Shown: one piece after another, positions 36,624-48,652 of the stretch
How positions within the stretch are numbered: position 1 is the stretch's first letter
Layout of the letters: the number at the start of each line of letters is the position of its first letter
Source: Rutidosis leptorrhynchoides
Taxonomy: Eukaryota; Streptophyta; Magnoliopsida; Asterales; Asteraceae
Direction: 5' to 3'
Assembly (NCBI RefSeq): GCF_046630445.1
Contig: NC_092340.1
Span: 363,796,001-363,860,000, forward strand
Length of the DNA stretch: 64,000 bases
Program-made: the position numbers and the translations under genes
The notes under the pieces: generated by a model
What the model saw: the letters and a program-made list of their open reading frames with translations, nothing else
The model's database searches: none
What the model was told of the DNA's origin: nothing

Positions 36624-39600
36624 TGAAATGTCCCGTTCTTATTGATTAAAAACGTTCCATATTAATTGATTTCGTTGCGAGGTTTTGACCTCTATATGAG
36701 ACGTTTTTCAAAGACTGCATTCATTTTTAAAACAAACCATAACCTTTATTTCATAGATAAAGGTTTTAAAAAGCTTTACGTAGATTATCAAATAATGATA
36801 ATCTAAAATATCCTGTTTACACACGACCATTACATAATGGTTTACAATACAAATATGTTACAACAAAATAAGTTTCTTGAATGCAGTTTTTACACAATAT
36901 CATACAAGCATGGACTCCAAATCTCATCCATATTTAAGTATGCGACAGCGGAAGCTCTTAATAATCACCTGAGAATAAACATGCTTAAAACGTCAACAAA
37001 AATGTTGGTGAATTATAGGTTTAACCTATATATATCAAATCATAATAATAGACCACAAGATTTCATATTTCAATACACATCCCATACATAGAGATAAAAA
37101 TCATGCATATGGTGAACACCTGGTAACCGACATTAACAAGATGCATATATAAGAATATCCCCATCATTCCGGGACACCCTTCGGATATGATATAAATTTC
37201 GAAGTACTAAAGCATCCGTTACTTTGGATGGGGTTTGTTAGGCCCAATAGATCTATCTTTAGGATTCGCGTCAATTAGAGTGTCTGTTCCCTAATTCTTA
37301 GATTACCAGACTTAATAAAAAGGGGCATATTCGATTTCGATAATTCAACCATAGAATGTAGTTTCACGTACTTGTGTCTATTTTGTAAATCATTTATAAA
37401 ACCTGCATGTATTCTCATCCCAAAAATATTAGATTTTAAAAGTGGGACTATAACTCACTTTCACAGATTTTTACTTCGTCGGGAAGTAAGACTTGGCCAC
37501 TGGTTGATTCACGAACCTATAACAATATATACATATATATCAAAGTATGTTCAAAATATATTTACAATACTTTTAATACATTTTGATGTTTTAAGTTTAT
37601 TAAGTCAGCTGTCCTCGTTAGTAACCTACAACTAGTTGTCCACAGTTAGATGTACAGAAATAAATCGATAAATATTATCTTGAATCAATCCACGACCCAG
37701 TGTATACGTATCTCAGTATTGATCACAACTCAAACTATATATATTTTGGAATCAACCTCAACCCTGTATAGCTAACTCCAACATTCACATATAGATGTGT
37801 CGACATGATAGGTCAAAATATTGTATACGTGTCTATGGTATCTCAAGATTACATAATATACAATACTAGTTGATTAAGTTATGGTTGGAATAGATTTGTT
37901 ACCAATTTTCACGTAGCTAAAATGAGAAAAATTATCCAATCTTGTTTTACCCATAACTTCTTCATTTTAAATCCGTTTTGAGTGAATCAAATTGCTATGG
38001 TTTCATATTGAACTCTATTTTATTAATGTAAACAGAAAAAGAATAGGTTTATATTCGGAAAAATAAGTTACAAGTCATTTTTGTAAAGGTAGTCATTTCA
38101 GTCGAAAGAACGACGTCTAGATGACCATTTTAGAAAACATACTTCCACTTTGAGTTTAACCATAATTTTTGGATATAGTTTCATGTTCATAATAAAAATT
38201 ATTTTCTCAGAATAACAACTTTTAAATCAAAGTTTATCATAGTTTTTAATTAACTAACCCAAAACAGCCCGCGGTGTTACTACGACGGCGTAAATTCGGT
38301 TTTACAGTGTTTTTCGTGTTTCCAGGTTTTAAATCATTAAGTTAGCATATCATATAGATATAGAACATGTGTTTAGTTGATTTTAAAAGTCAAGTTAGAA
38401 GGATTAACTTTTGTTTGCGAACAAGTTTAGAATTAACTAAACTATGTTCTAGTGATTACAAGTTTAAACCTTCGAATAAGATAGCTTTATATGTATGAAT
38501 TGAATGATGTTATGAACATCATTACTACCTTAAGTTCCTTGGATAAACCTACTGGAAAAGAGAAAAATGGATCTAGCTTCAATGGATCCTTGGATGGCTC
38601 GAAGTTCTTGAAGCAGAATTATGACACGAAAACAAGTTCAAGTAAGATCATCACTTGGAATAAGATTGTTATAGTTATAGAAATTGAACCAAAGTTTGAA
38701 TATGATTATTACCTTGTATTAGAATGATAACCTACTGTAAGAAAAAAAGATTTCTTGAGGTTGGATGATCACCTTACAAGATTGAAAGTGAGCTAGCAAA
38801 CTTGAAAGTATTCTTGATTTTATGTAACTAGAACTTGTAGAATATATGAAGAACACTTAGAACTTGAAGATAGAACTTGAGAGAGATAAATTAGATGAAG
38901 AAAATTGAAGAATTAAAGTGTTTGTAGGTGTTTTTGGTCGTTGGTGCATGGATTATATATAAAGGATATGTAATTTTGTTTTCATGTAAATAAGTCATGA
39001 ATGATTACTCATATTTTTGTAATTTTATAAGATATTTCATGCTAGTAGCCAAATGATGGTTCCCACATGTGTTAGGTGACTCACATGAGCTGCTAAGAGC
39101 TGATCATTGGAGTGTATATGCCAATAGTACGTACATCTAAAAGCTGTATATTGTACGAGTACGAATACAGGTGCATACGAGTAGAATTGTTGATGAAACT
39201 GAACGAGGATGTAATTGTAAGCATTTTTGTTAAGTAGAAGTATTTTGATAAGTGTATTGAAGTCTTTCAAAAGTGTATGAATACATATTAAAACACTACA
39301 TGTATATACATTTTAACTGAGTCGTTAAGTCATCGTTAGTCGTTACATGTAAGTGTTGTTTTGAAACCTTTAGGTTAACGATCTTGTTAAATGTTGTTAA
39401 CCCAATGTTTATTATAACAAATGAGATGTTAAATTGTTATATTATCATGATATTATGATATATAATATATCCTAGTATGATGTATATACAGTTAAATATC
39501 GTTACAACGATAATCGTTACATATATGTCTCGTTTCCAAATCATTAAGTTAGTAGTCTTATTTTTACATATGTATTTCATTGTTAATACACTTAATAATA

Positions 39601-40017
39601 TATTTACTTATCATTTAACATAATTAACCAAGTGTATCAATATCTTAATATGATTCATATGTACCTAGTAAGACGTTGTTATAACGATAATCGTTATATA
39701 TATCGTTTTCGAGTTTCTTAAATTAATAGTCTCATTTTTATATATATAACTCATTGTTGAATACCTAATGAGATACATACTTATAATAAAATCATGTTAA
39801 CTATATATATAACCATATATATGTCATCGTATAGTTTTTACAAGGTTTAACGTTCGTGAATCACCGGTCAACTTGGGTGGTCAATTGTCTATATGAAACC
39901 TATTTCAATTAATCAAGTCTTAACAAGTTTGATTGCTTAACACGTTGGAAACATTTAATCATGTAAATATCAATCTTAATTAATATATATAAACATGGAA
40001 AAGTTCGGGTCACTACA
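36624..40017 (-). repeat. Element D: 5' LTR
   Basis: 3394 bp, the only uninterrupted D-type LTR in the window. It shows the sequence into which E inserted (CATATG at about 39655-39660). Compared with the other copies it lacks about 31 bp near 37796 (between ATAG repeats), a small private deletion. Confidence 0.93.
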
Positions 40018-41558
40018 CCGGGAAAGGCGAATGTTGTGGCGGATGCCTTAAGAAGAAAGGAGTGAGAGAAACCTCTTAGGGTTAAAGCTCTTAACATAGT
40101 TGTCCGTACAAATATCACATCACAAATCCGCGAAGCACAACAAGAAGCCATGAAACAAGAAAATGTCGATGTTGAATTTCTCAGAGGAATGGATAAGAAA
40201 TTTGACATCAAGGAGGATGGAACACGGTACTTTCCTAATCGAATCTGGGTACCAAAGTTTGGTGGATTGAGAGAACTAGTGTTGGAGGAAGCACACAAGT
40301 CGAGGTACTCAATTCATCCAGGATCAGATAAAATATACCAAGATTTGAAAGCATTTTATTGGTGGTCAAATTTGAAAGCTGATATTGCTACCTATGTCGG
40401 TAAGTGCTTGACTTGCGCTAAAGTCAATGCTGAGCATCAGAAGCCATCAGGATTATTAACTCAACCAGAGATTCCCAGTGGAAGTGGGAAGGTATTACCA
40501 TGGACTTCATCACGAAACTGTCGAGAATGGCGGGAGGTCACGATACTATTTGGGTTATCGTGAATCATCTCACTAAGTCCGCACACTTCTTACCGATAAG
40601 GGAAACTGATAAAATGGAGAAGTTGGCTCAGATCAACATTAAGGAAGTCATCTCTAGGCATGGAGTGCCTATATCTATTATATCCGACCGCGACAGCAGA
40701 TTTACTTCCAGATTTTGGCAGTCATTACAGAAAGAAATGGGGACTCGTTTAGATATGAGTACAGCGTATCACCCCCAGACAGAAGGCCAGAGCGAGCGAA
40801 CTATTCAGACTTTTAAGGACATGCTCGTCATTGATTTCGGAAATGGATGGGATAAGTATTTACCACTAGCTAAGTTCTCATACAATAACAGCTACCATGT
40901 GAGCATTAAAGTTTTACCTTTCAAAGCATTGTACGGAAGGAAGTGTAGATCTCCCGTTTGTTGGAGCGAGTTGGGAGATAGTCAGTTGACAGGTCCTGAG
41001 ATTATTCAGGAGACAACTGAGAAAGTTCTACAGATTCAGGAATGATTGAGAACGACTCGAAGTCGTCAAAAGAGTTACGTCGATGTTAGACGGAAGGACA
41101 TAGAATTCCAAGTTGGTGACAAAGTTATGCTTAAAGTATCACCTTGAAAGGTTGTTGTACGATTTGGGAAACGAGGTAAATTGAGTCCTAGGTATGTTAG
41201 ACCGTTCGAGATAACTGAAGGAGTTGGACCGGTAGCTTACAGATTGGAGCTGCCACAAGCACTCAGCGGTATACACGACGTTTTTCATGTGTCCAACTTG
41301 AAGAAGTGCTTAGCCGACGAGAATTTGAGTATTCCCTTAGAGGAACTACGTATCGTTTACAAACTTCATTTCATTGAGGAACCTGTCAAAATCTTGGGTC
41401 GTGAGGTCAAACAGTTGAAACAAAGTAGAATTCCTATCGTTAAAGTTCGGTGGAACGCGAGAAGAGGACCAGAGTTCACGTGGGAGCGTGAAGACCAGAT
41501 GAGACTGAAATACCCGCAGCTGTTTCCCGAGGAAACTACTCCAGCGAACGATCACTAA
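40018..41558 (+). pseudogene. Element C: RNase H end, integrase and chromodomain (broken)
   Basis: The frame resumes with [11 protein letters not shown] right after the D insertion. The integrase zinc region ([23 protein letters not shown]) is in the frame starting 40150. A frameshift after QPEIP moves the DDE core into the next frame (MDFITKLS 40500, ISDRDSRF near 40680, TEGQSERT near 40785). TGA codons occur near 41043 and 41146. The last frame has [23 protein letters not shown] and a chromodomain-like end ([19 protein letters not shown]). It ends at a TAA at 41556. This confirms that C is a chromovirus and is older than D and E. Confidence 0.92.
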
Positions 41559-41594
41559 AATTTTGGGACGAAATTTTTAATAACAGGTGGGTAA

Positions 41595-44500
41595 TGTAAC
41601 AACCCTGCTTTTTTCGTTACTTCCGTTAACCTTCCGTTAGTTTATTTAACGGCGATTATTTAACTTTTATGTGTTTATGTGTAATAAATGCATACTTGAC
41701 CTTTGGAGGGTGATAATAATTATTATGGGTTGATATTAATTCAAATAAATATTTCGAATGATGAAATGCGATTAAAACGATACGGTTTTGATAATAGCTT
41801 TTTGAGCAACGAAACGCTCGGATTTATTTTAATAATTAATTTTATTAATTATTAACTTTTTAAAATATTTAATTTATTGGGTTTTTAATAAATTAAGCGA
41901 TTGGTTGCGTTTAATGATCGGGTTAGCATTCCGGGCCTTCGGTATGACTAAACGACACTTAAAACAGACCACGATTACAAGGAATTGCAAAACACGAGCC
42001 CGGGAACCCCATGTGGGCCATGTTCGGCCGAACCCACACCCACACCCACACCCCCTTAGATTTCTAATTTGGGCTACTTACTTGCTAAACCCATAAATTA
42101 ATTTATTTAGGGCCTAATATATATGTAAACTAGTAAACCTAATTCACTACACAATAAACCCTCACAAAAATTAACCAGTCGACTGCTCCTGGCCTCTACC
42201 CATCGTCGACCTCCACCACCAACAATCCACCGTCAATTTTTGCTCTTTGATCAATCTTGTTTCACAAACGTTGTAATTCTCGATCTCCTCTACGCGTTGG
42301 TATAATTCTTTTAGCTATCTAAGGTATATTTACATGAACCCTAATTCTTAAAATCTGATTTTTATGAGAGTTTCATAGTTATGTTGTCAATTGCTCAAGT
42401 CTATACGCGTACGTGTTAATCGTTATAGTTATTTTGATTGTTTGATGCGCTAGGGTTTAAAACCGAATTTGTTTTTGCTTGATCAGAAAAATTAAGTTTT
42501 TCAAATGTTAATTATTATGTTATAATCAGATTCCTTGCAAAAAACTATTGAGTTTAGGCTTTGGATTCGCTTGATTTCGTTTCCGTATGATTAAGTTATG
42601 TCAATTTGAATTATCGTTGTGTTTTTGTTGCTTGATCAGAAATCTGGTATTGATAGACAACGAAATGGAATGTGAAACTTATACCACTGAAAATATAATT
42701 TAAAAACACTCAATTTAGACTAGGATATCATGTCTTTTGATTATGTATAGCCCGAGATATGCTTGAATTAGTGTAAAAGTAGTTTTATACAGCACTTGCA
42801 TGAAAATAACCTTGTATGATAAAATATGTTAACTTCTATGATTAAAGCTTTACATGTTTGAAATTTAAACAAAAATTACTTCACTTTTCATGTAGATATC
42901 ATAGGCTAATTGTATCTATATCTTCGGATAATTGCGTGCGAATGTGACTAACTAAACTAGAATTGAATCTGTAAATTGCTCTCTGTTTTATACTCTGTGG
43001 ATTGTGTTTATTGATTGAGCATGTAAGCTTCTGGAATATGAATTTTAACATGATATGTGACTTATTGTTAATTTATGTCAATCTCTGAAACCTTATGCAT
43101 TGGGAACAATAGAGCCGTACTTTGTGTGGATTCTGATTTGACCTGAAAAACTGAATGTTCAACTTGCATGAATAAACTGTACAAATTGGCTAAACAAAAG
43201 TTTCTAGATTTTTGATATGTGTTACTTTGACTTGTCCTTGAACTATAGCCACTGGTATTGTATTAATTTCATGTCCCTAACTCCGGTTATAGCCAAAACG
43301 AAATCAGTGCGCGGTCAGAAACTGACTGGGCAAACCCCAAATGTACCCCTTCTGATTCCTGACTTTTAATTATCGTATGAGTCCCTAGCTGGACTTTTTG
43401 GAATTGATTTTAAGTATATTTATGATCTGGAGTTTTCCATGTTTACTTGAATTTTTTACTATGAGATATTGTGCTAAGTATGCTACGTGTTCATGAACTT
43501 TGTGCACAACGATAAACTGAAATTGTGAAAATGATTATTCTTGACCTGAAACGTATTGTTTGACTTAGGTTTGACATGTTGACCAACATTTGACATGAAC
43601 CTACTGATTTTGACTTTATTTGACTACTTTGACCAAGTTTGACTTCGGTTGACTTTGTTTGACTTGCATGATATAGTTGACTTTTACTTTGAAACGCGTC
43701 GAGTCGAGCAATAAGACAACTTATACTATGAAACCACCCTTATTTAAGATACATATATTGACCAACCTAAATACATATACTTAGGTTGCATTACTCAGCT
43801 ATAAACCGTACAAGTTAATTGTTCACTTTTCAATCCGAGCTTTATTCAAAGGTGAGTCTACAGTCCCGCTTTTTACATGTTTTCAGGGATGAGAATACAC
43901 GCTGTTATACTTACATTTTCAAATGCTTTTGTATTGACATGAGTACTATATATGCATATTGATTTTGTTCAAAAAGCCTCTAGCTTGAATACTTTTAATA
44001 CCATCGGTGTAAGCACAATTTAGATGGACGGATTCGTTAGGTTGACAACCTCACCCAAACAATATTAACCGTGGCACATTTACTTTGAACATTAAATACA
44101 TTTGAACAAGTGTATAACATTTTAGGAGGTAAAGGCGGGTATAGTGGCTTCTATACTCGGGTCATTGCTAGTATTCAGGTGCTCATATTATGCAAACGTT
44201 TTACGACTTTGTGTTGTACTTGTAAAATCTCGTGGTCAAGGAACTTAACTATTTTTCTGATAACTGTTTTTCAGATACTATACAACGTTATTTAAAACTG
44301 TGATTTATGAACAAATGAGATAAAACTTGACATGTTAGTGTCAACAAACTTTTGAAACAGGAAACGATGTTGTCTACAACTATAACATTAAACCTTGGTG
44401 GTCTTCCACTAATAAACGTTTTCTCAATATTGAATATTAAACATACTGCATTGTTTACCTAAAACCTGTAGATTCACTCAACATTATTGTTGATCCATTT

Positions 44501-44623
44501 TGCGTGTTTTATTCTCAGGTATTAATTGCTTCCGCTGTAGCATATTGCCGTCACGTAGAAGTCAAGCCAAGCACTGGGACCAGAGTTAACATTCCGTTAA
44601 AGGAAATTTCGACGGGGAGTTAA
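41595..44623 (+). mobile_element. Element C: 3' LTR, about 3.0 kb
   Basis: It starts TGTAACAACCC at 41595 directly after a purine tract (AACAGGTGGGTAA), 37 bp after the pol stop. The right end is close to 44622, where GACGGGGAGTTAA is followed at once by antisense copia RT sequence, so C is inserted in element H. The end is slightly diverged from the expected ...TACA and the exact base and TSD are uncertain. The LTR includes a dense TTGAC array (43541-43684) and the GGGATGAGAATACA block (43888-43901) that also occurs, inverted, in the LTRs of D and E. Confidence 0.78.
43541..43684 (+). promoter_or_regulatory. Array of about 12 TTGAC (W-box core) motifs in the C LTR
   Basis: TTGAC occurs about twelve times in 144 bp, all in the same orientation and spaced roughly 8-20 bp, most as TTGACT, TTGACC or TTGACA. 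W-boxes, the WRKY factor sites, have the core TTGAC followed by C or T. Here the array lies in the LTR of the plus-strand element, in the position of a promoter/enhancer. Binding is inferred only. Confidence 0.5.
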
Positions 44624-45589
44624 ATGAAGTGCACCAGCAAGACTGTGGTACTCAGTTGGGTCCTGGATAGGAGGACCCGAGGCGGTGAGCTTGGTGCTCG
44701 TATCAATCGGGGTACGACTGGATTTGCAGTTACCCATATCGGCGCGCTCAATGATCTCGGTGGCATACTTCTTCTGGGAAAGAAACATACCGGAAGAAGT
44801 GCGGGTGACGGAAATACCCAAAAAATAGTTCAATGGTCCGAGATCAGTCATAGAGAATTCCTTGTGTAAGGAATGGATGATCCGATGTAGAAGAGCATGC
44901 GAAGAAGCAGTTAAAATGATATCGTCCACGTAGAGTAAGAGATATGCAGTGTCAGTACCCTGTCTGTATATGAACAAAGATGTGTCGCATCGGCTGTGCT
45001 GAAAACCAACACGATGCGCATACCCAGCAAACCGCTGAAACCAGGCCCTAGGTGCTTACTTCAATCCGTGGAGGGATTTTCGCAAGAGACAAACATGATC
45101 AGCGCGAGCAGGATCCCTAAAACCTGGAGGCTGATGCATATAAACAGTCTCATATAGATGGCAGTGAAGAAATGAATTCTTGACATCAAGCTGGTGAACA
45201 GGCCAGTGTCGAGAAGCGGCTAAGCTAAGGACAGTCCGAATGGTAGCCGGTTTAACAACAGGGCTAAAAGTGTCATCACAATCAATACTGACTTGCAGAC
45301 TGCGACCGTTGGCAACGAGTCGTGCCTTATATTTGCTTAGTGTGCCATCCGCATTAAATTTGTGCTTAAACAGCCACATGGAGCGAACCATGTTCGTGTC
45401 CGATGGGCGAGGCACAAGGGTCCAGGTACCATTATTAATTAAAGCATTGTATTCTTCAGTCATAGTTTTATGCCAGTTAGGGTTGTTTAGGGCATGCGAA
45501 TACGATTTTGGGATAGGAGTGAGATCTGAGATAAGGAGATTTAGACGTTGGACAGGCTTAATGGTACCGGCACGATTGCGGGTAACCAT
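44624..45589 (-). pseudogene. Element H: reverse transcriptase
   Basis: RVT_2-type RT. The frame from 45589 has NPNWHKTMTEEYNALINNGTW, KYKARLVANG, DDTFSPVVKPATIRTVL and LDVKNSFLH. A stop lies at 45056 after LRKSLHGLK. The frame continues through APRAWFQRF to YVDDIILTAS (near 44930, catalytic YVDD) and LGPLNYFLGISV, ending in LAGALH at the C junction. It is the copia order of motifs, and it is truncated. Confidence 0.9.
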
Positions 45590-45915
45590 GGGGTGAGTGG
45601 AAGTAGTAGGTGCGGGATTAGGAGTAGGATTAATGTCGGGAGCTGCAGGTGGTGATGGAACAGGTGGTGAGGGAGGAGTTGGTGTGTTAGTGGGGATAGG
45701 ATTGGTGGCTAAATTTCGAGAAAGAAGATTAGGAGGTGGATCAAGAAATTCATAGGATGAGGGTGTAGAGGTGGAGATGGTGCCATAGGGGAATTTAGTC
45801 TCATCAAAGGTAACATGACGAGAAAGAATGATTTTCTGTGAGGTGCGATAGAGGCAGCGGTATCCACGATGATTAGTGGGATACCCAAGGAAGATGCAGG
45901 GGGTCGAACGTGGAG

Positions 45916-47024
45916 CTAGTTTATTAGTGGTGTTGAGGTGGGGGTAGCAGAGACATCCGAAGACGCGAAGTGATAAGTAGTTAGGGGGTATTTGTATAGG
46001 CGGGTGTGAGGAATTTCGTGATTAATGGAAGATGAGGGTAGGAGATTAAGTAGATAGGTAGCCATGTGAAGGGCTTCAACCCAGAAAGTAGGCGGGAGAT
46101 TAGCTTGAAACAAGAGAGTGCGGATGAGGTTATTGATGATGCGTATCATACGTTCAGATTTTCTGTTCTGTTGGGATGTTTGAGTACAAGAGAGTCGGAT
46201 TTGAATGCCATTGTTTTGAAAGAGTTTGTGAAATTGATTGTTATCGAATTCTCCACCCTGATCGCATTGGAAGGCTTTAATCTCATTATTAAATTGAGTT
46301 TTAATGTAAGTACAGAATTGGAGAAATTTATTAAATACATCAGATTTGTTGCGCAAAGGAAATACTCATAAATAATGCGAGAAATGGTCTAAAAAAATAG
46401 CATAATATTTGTAACCACTAAGACTTGGAACTGGTGAAGTCCATAATCCGAGTGAACAATATCAAACAAAGAAGTAACGTGAGAAACAGAACTACTAAAC
46501 GGAAGTCGCACATGTTTGCCAAGCTGACAAGCGTGACATAATTCAGACGACTTCGTATTATTACAAGTAATAGAGCTATTAGAAGAAAGACGACGAAAAA
46601 CATCAGTGTTTGGGTGGCCGAGACGCTGATGCCAAATGCTAGAAGTGGTGAGGAGAGCGTGTTGAGCTGGAGTAGATGTCTGAGCGGTGAACGGATAAAG
46701 ATCCCCGGTGCTATCACATCGGAGGAGGAGGCGGCTAGTCAAGTAATCCTTCACGGAAAAACCAAATTCATCAAAACTGACAGAAACTTTATTATCACGA
46801 GTAAAACGACGAACGAATACTAGATTTTTGATGATATTAGGTGTGACAAGTACATTATTAAGATAAAGGGGTCGGTGAATATTAGGCAAAACGCTATGAC
46901 CAGTGTTGACAACGGGAATAGGATTCCAGTCTCCAACAACAACCGAAGGATACATGCAATGATTAAAAATGGTACTAAGATTGTTAATGCTAGATGTGAG
47001 GTGTGTCGACGCACCTTTATCCAT
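45916..47024 (-). pseudogene. Element H: protease-integrase
   Basis: The protease active site reads MDKGAS (47024-47007), where copia proteases have DTGAS or DSGAS; Lys in the place of the catalytic-triad Thr/Ser should inactivate it. The GAG-pre-integrase zinc region follows (WHQRLGHPNTDVF, CHACQLGKHVRLPF), then a stop/frameshift near 46389. The integrase core (46356-45916: FNNEIKAFQCDQGGEF, NRKSERMIRIINNLIRTLLF) keeps the Asp of CDQGGEF and the Glu of KSER. The region left to 45590 is degraded linker with no long frame. Confidence 0.85.
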
Positions 47025-47129
47025 GGTCCATCCCGAGTTACCAAAATCGGGAAGTGAAGTGGCAAAAAAAGCTTGAGGTAGAATTGTTTCCTGGCTAGCC
47101 CCTGACTGTGTTGCGAATGGACTTAGAGG

Positions 47130-48329
47130 CTATTGAGAACCATTTGGGTCGTAGGCCTGCTGAGATGAAACAGTAGCGAAAGTTTGGGCTGGTACAGAAG
47201 CTGTTGGGCCGAAGGTTAAAGTGGATCTAGCAGGAAAAGTAGACTGGCCAGCGTACAAGGCTTGTTGATTGGGCCGAGGTCCATTAGGGAAATTAGCAGT
47301 ATAGTGGGCCTGAGGAATGGACTGCATAAAACCCGGCGGTGGTGTAGTCTGGGCTAAGGGATTGCATGGGTCGAAGGTGGGTACAAAGGACATGCTGTTG
47401 GGCCATAGTAGTACTTGATGAGCAATGTATTATTGTTGGGCCGCAATTATCCCTAGAAGTTGGGCTTGTGTGTTGCCTTGGGCTTGATTGTGAGCCTGAG
47501 GTTTTGAAGAATTATTCAACAGTGAACTGGATCCAGTATGAGTTCGGCTAAAATTGTGGAGGTATCGACATCTCTCCCCAAACCTGCAACTTCCACGATT
47601 AAAATTCCAACAGACTTGCACATTGGTTGACGATGATCGAGTGTTGTTCGAGGGTGTACTGGATTGTGCAAGAAGTACCGCCGGTGAAGACGGAGTTCCC
47701 GACGACTGAAGATTATTATTGGGGTTGTTCATCCGATTAAATTGGAGTTCCTCCATTGATAACATGGACCTAACGGTTTCAAAAGTTGGAAACGTTTCGC
47801 GAAGAAGAATAATATGAGCAGCGTGCGCATATTTACCATTAAGTCCGTTGATCGTGTAGGTGACAAGATCGGGATCAGAAACATTGGACCCGAGATTTTT
47901 TAGTTGTGTAGAAATCTGTTCGATCTTTCGAAAATACTCTTCAATGGTTTGATCACCTATGGAGATGGCCCGTAACTCAGCAGTCAATTCAATAGTTCAA
48001 GATCGTTTGTTATCTTGGAAGATCTTTTGAAGAAAAGACCACGGTTCGAATGCATTTGTTGGTTCAGCATTGAGAACTCGTTCTAGGAGCGATTCAGATA
48101 TAGTGGAGAATATCTATGTTTGAACAACCGCATCAGCTTTCCGTCATGTTTCTGAGGCTTGTTCTTCGATGGTTGGGGCTGCTTTAATGAATTTTCCAAC
48201 TTCAAAATCCTCACAATGAATCGTGAACAGCTTGCTCCAGTGAGGGTAGTTTAACTTTGTAATATCGAGTTTGATAGGGATGAGGTGTGAGATCGAAGTG
48301 ACTGTGTAGAGTTTATCGTATGTGGCCAT
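47130..48329 (-). pseudogene. Element H: gag with CCCH zinc finger
   Basis: The N-terminal frame starts at 48329 (MATYDKLYTVTSISHLIPIKLD, then NYPHWSKLFTIHCEDF, a copia gag pattern) and stops at 48144. It resumes at 47987 (UBN2-like: EEYFRKIEQISTQLKNLG, LVTYTINGLNGKY). Near 47620-47565 it carries CWNFNRGSCRFGERCRYLH. That is a C-X7-C-X5-C-X3-H cluster, close to the CCCH (C3H1) RNA-binding finger and unlike the usual CCHC gag knuckle. A Gln/Asn/Ser-rich and Pro-rich tail extends to 47130. Interrupted by stops near 48144 and 47430. Confidence 0.82.
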
Positions 48330-48436
48330 TGTTTGATGTTTGCGTGAAGAAGAAAAAGAAATAAGCAGAAGCAGATGATGGCTTTGTTTGGCCGTAAGAA
48401 GAAAAAAAATTTAGGGTTGTAGGGAAAAAGGAAAGT

Positions 48437-48448
48437 CTCTGATTACCA
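48437..48448 (-). other. Element H: primer-binding site
   Basis: On the element strand TGGTAATCAGAG, directly next to the 5' LTR end. It resembles TGGTATCAGAGC with one inserted A. Confidence 0.7.
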
Positions 48449-48647
48449 TGTTAAGTATACACATGATATACAAATAATGATGATAATTGATTTGTATTGA
48501 TTAACGATTACAATGAGATCAGTCGAGCATATATATAGCCATCAACATAACCTAAATGTAAGTGGACTAACATACATGGGCCCTTATAAGTTGGGCTTTC
48601 ATGAATAAGCATACATGTATAAATCTATCACATAAGTCCATCTAACA
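48449..48647 (-). repeat. Element H: 5' LTR, 199 bp
   Basis: A short LTR with inverted ends TGTTA (48449) and TAACA (48647). A TATA-like CTATATATAT lies on the element strand at about 48529-48539. The right flank, GTTTA (48648-48652), would be the TSD. The left LTR is not in the window. Confidence 0.85.
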
Positions 48648-48652
48648 GTTTA

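Larger units (their letters stand above)
13536..40017 (-). mobile_element. Element D: F-box-carrying chromovirus, split by element E
   Basis: Its ends are TGAAATGTCCC (13536) and GGGTCACTACA (40017), flanked by a perfect 5 bp duplication CCGGG (13531-13535 and 40018-40022) inside the [12 protein letters not shown] codons of element C. The 3' LTR is 13536-16586 plus 29693-30049, interrupted by E. The internal region is 30050-36623 and the 5' LTR is 36624-40017. Without E the element is about 13.4 kb. It has several nonsense and frameshift changes in gag-pol and in both accessory ORFs, so it is an older sister of E. Confidence 0.93.
44624..48647 (-). mobile_element. Element H: Ty1/copia element, 3' part cut off by element C
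   Basis: Read right to left: 5' LTR, PBS, gag, protease, integrase, RT. The RT ends abruptly at LAGALH (about 44625), where the LTR of C begins; the missing RNase H and 3' LTR should lie beyond the left side of C, outside the window. Many stops and frameshifts are present. It is the outermost and therefore oldest layer of the stack. Confidence 0.9.
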
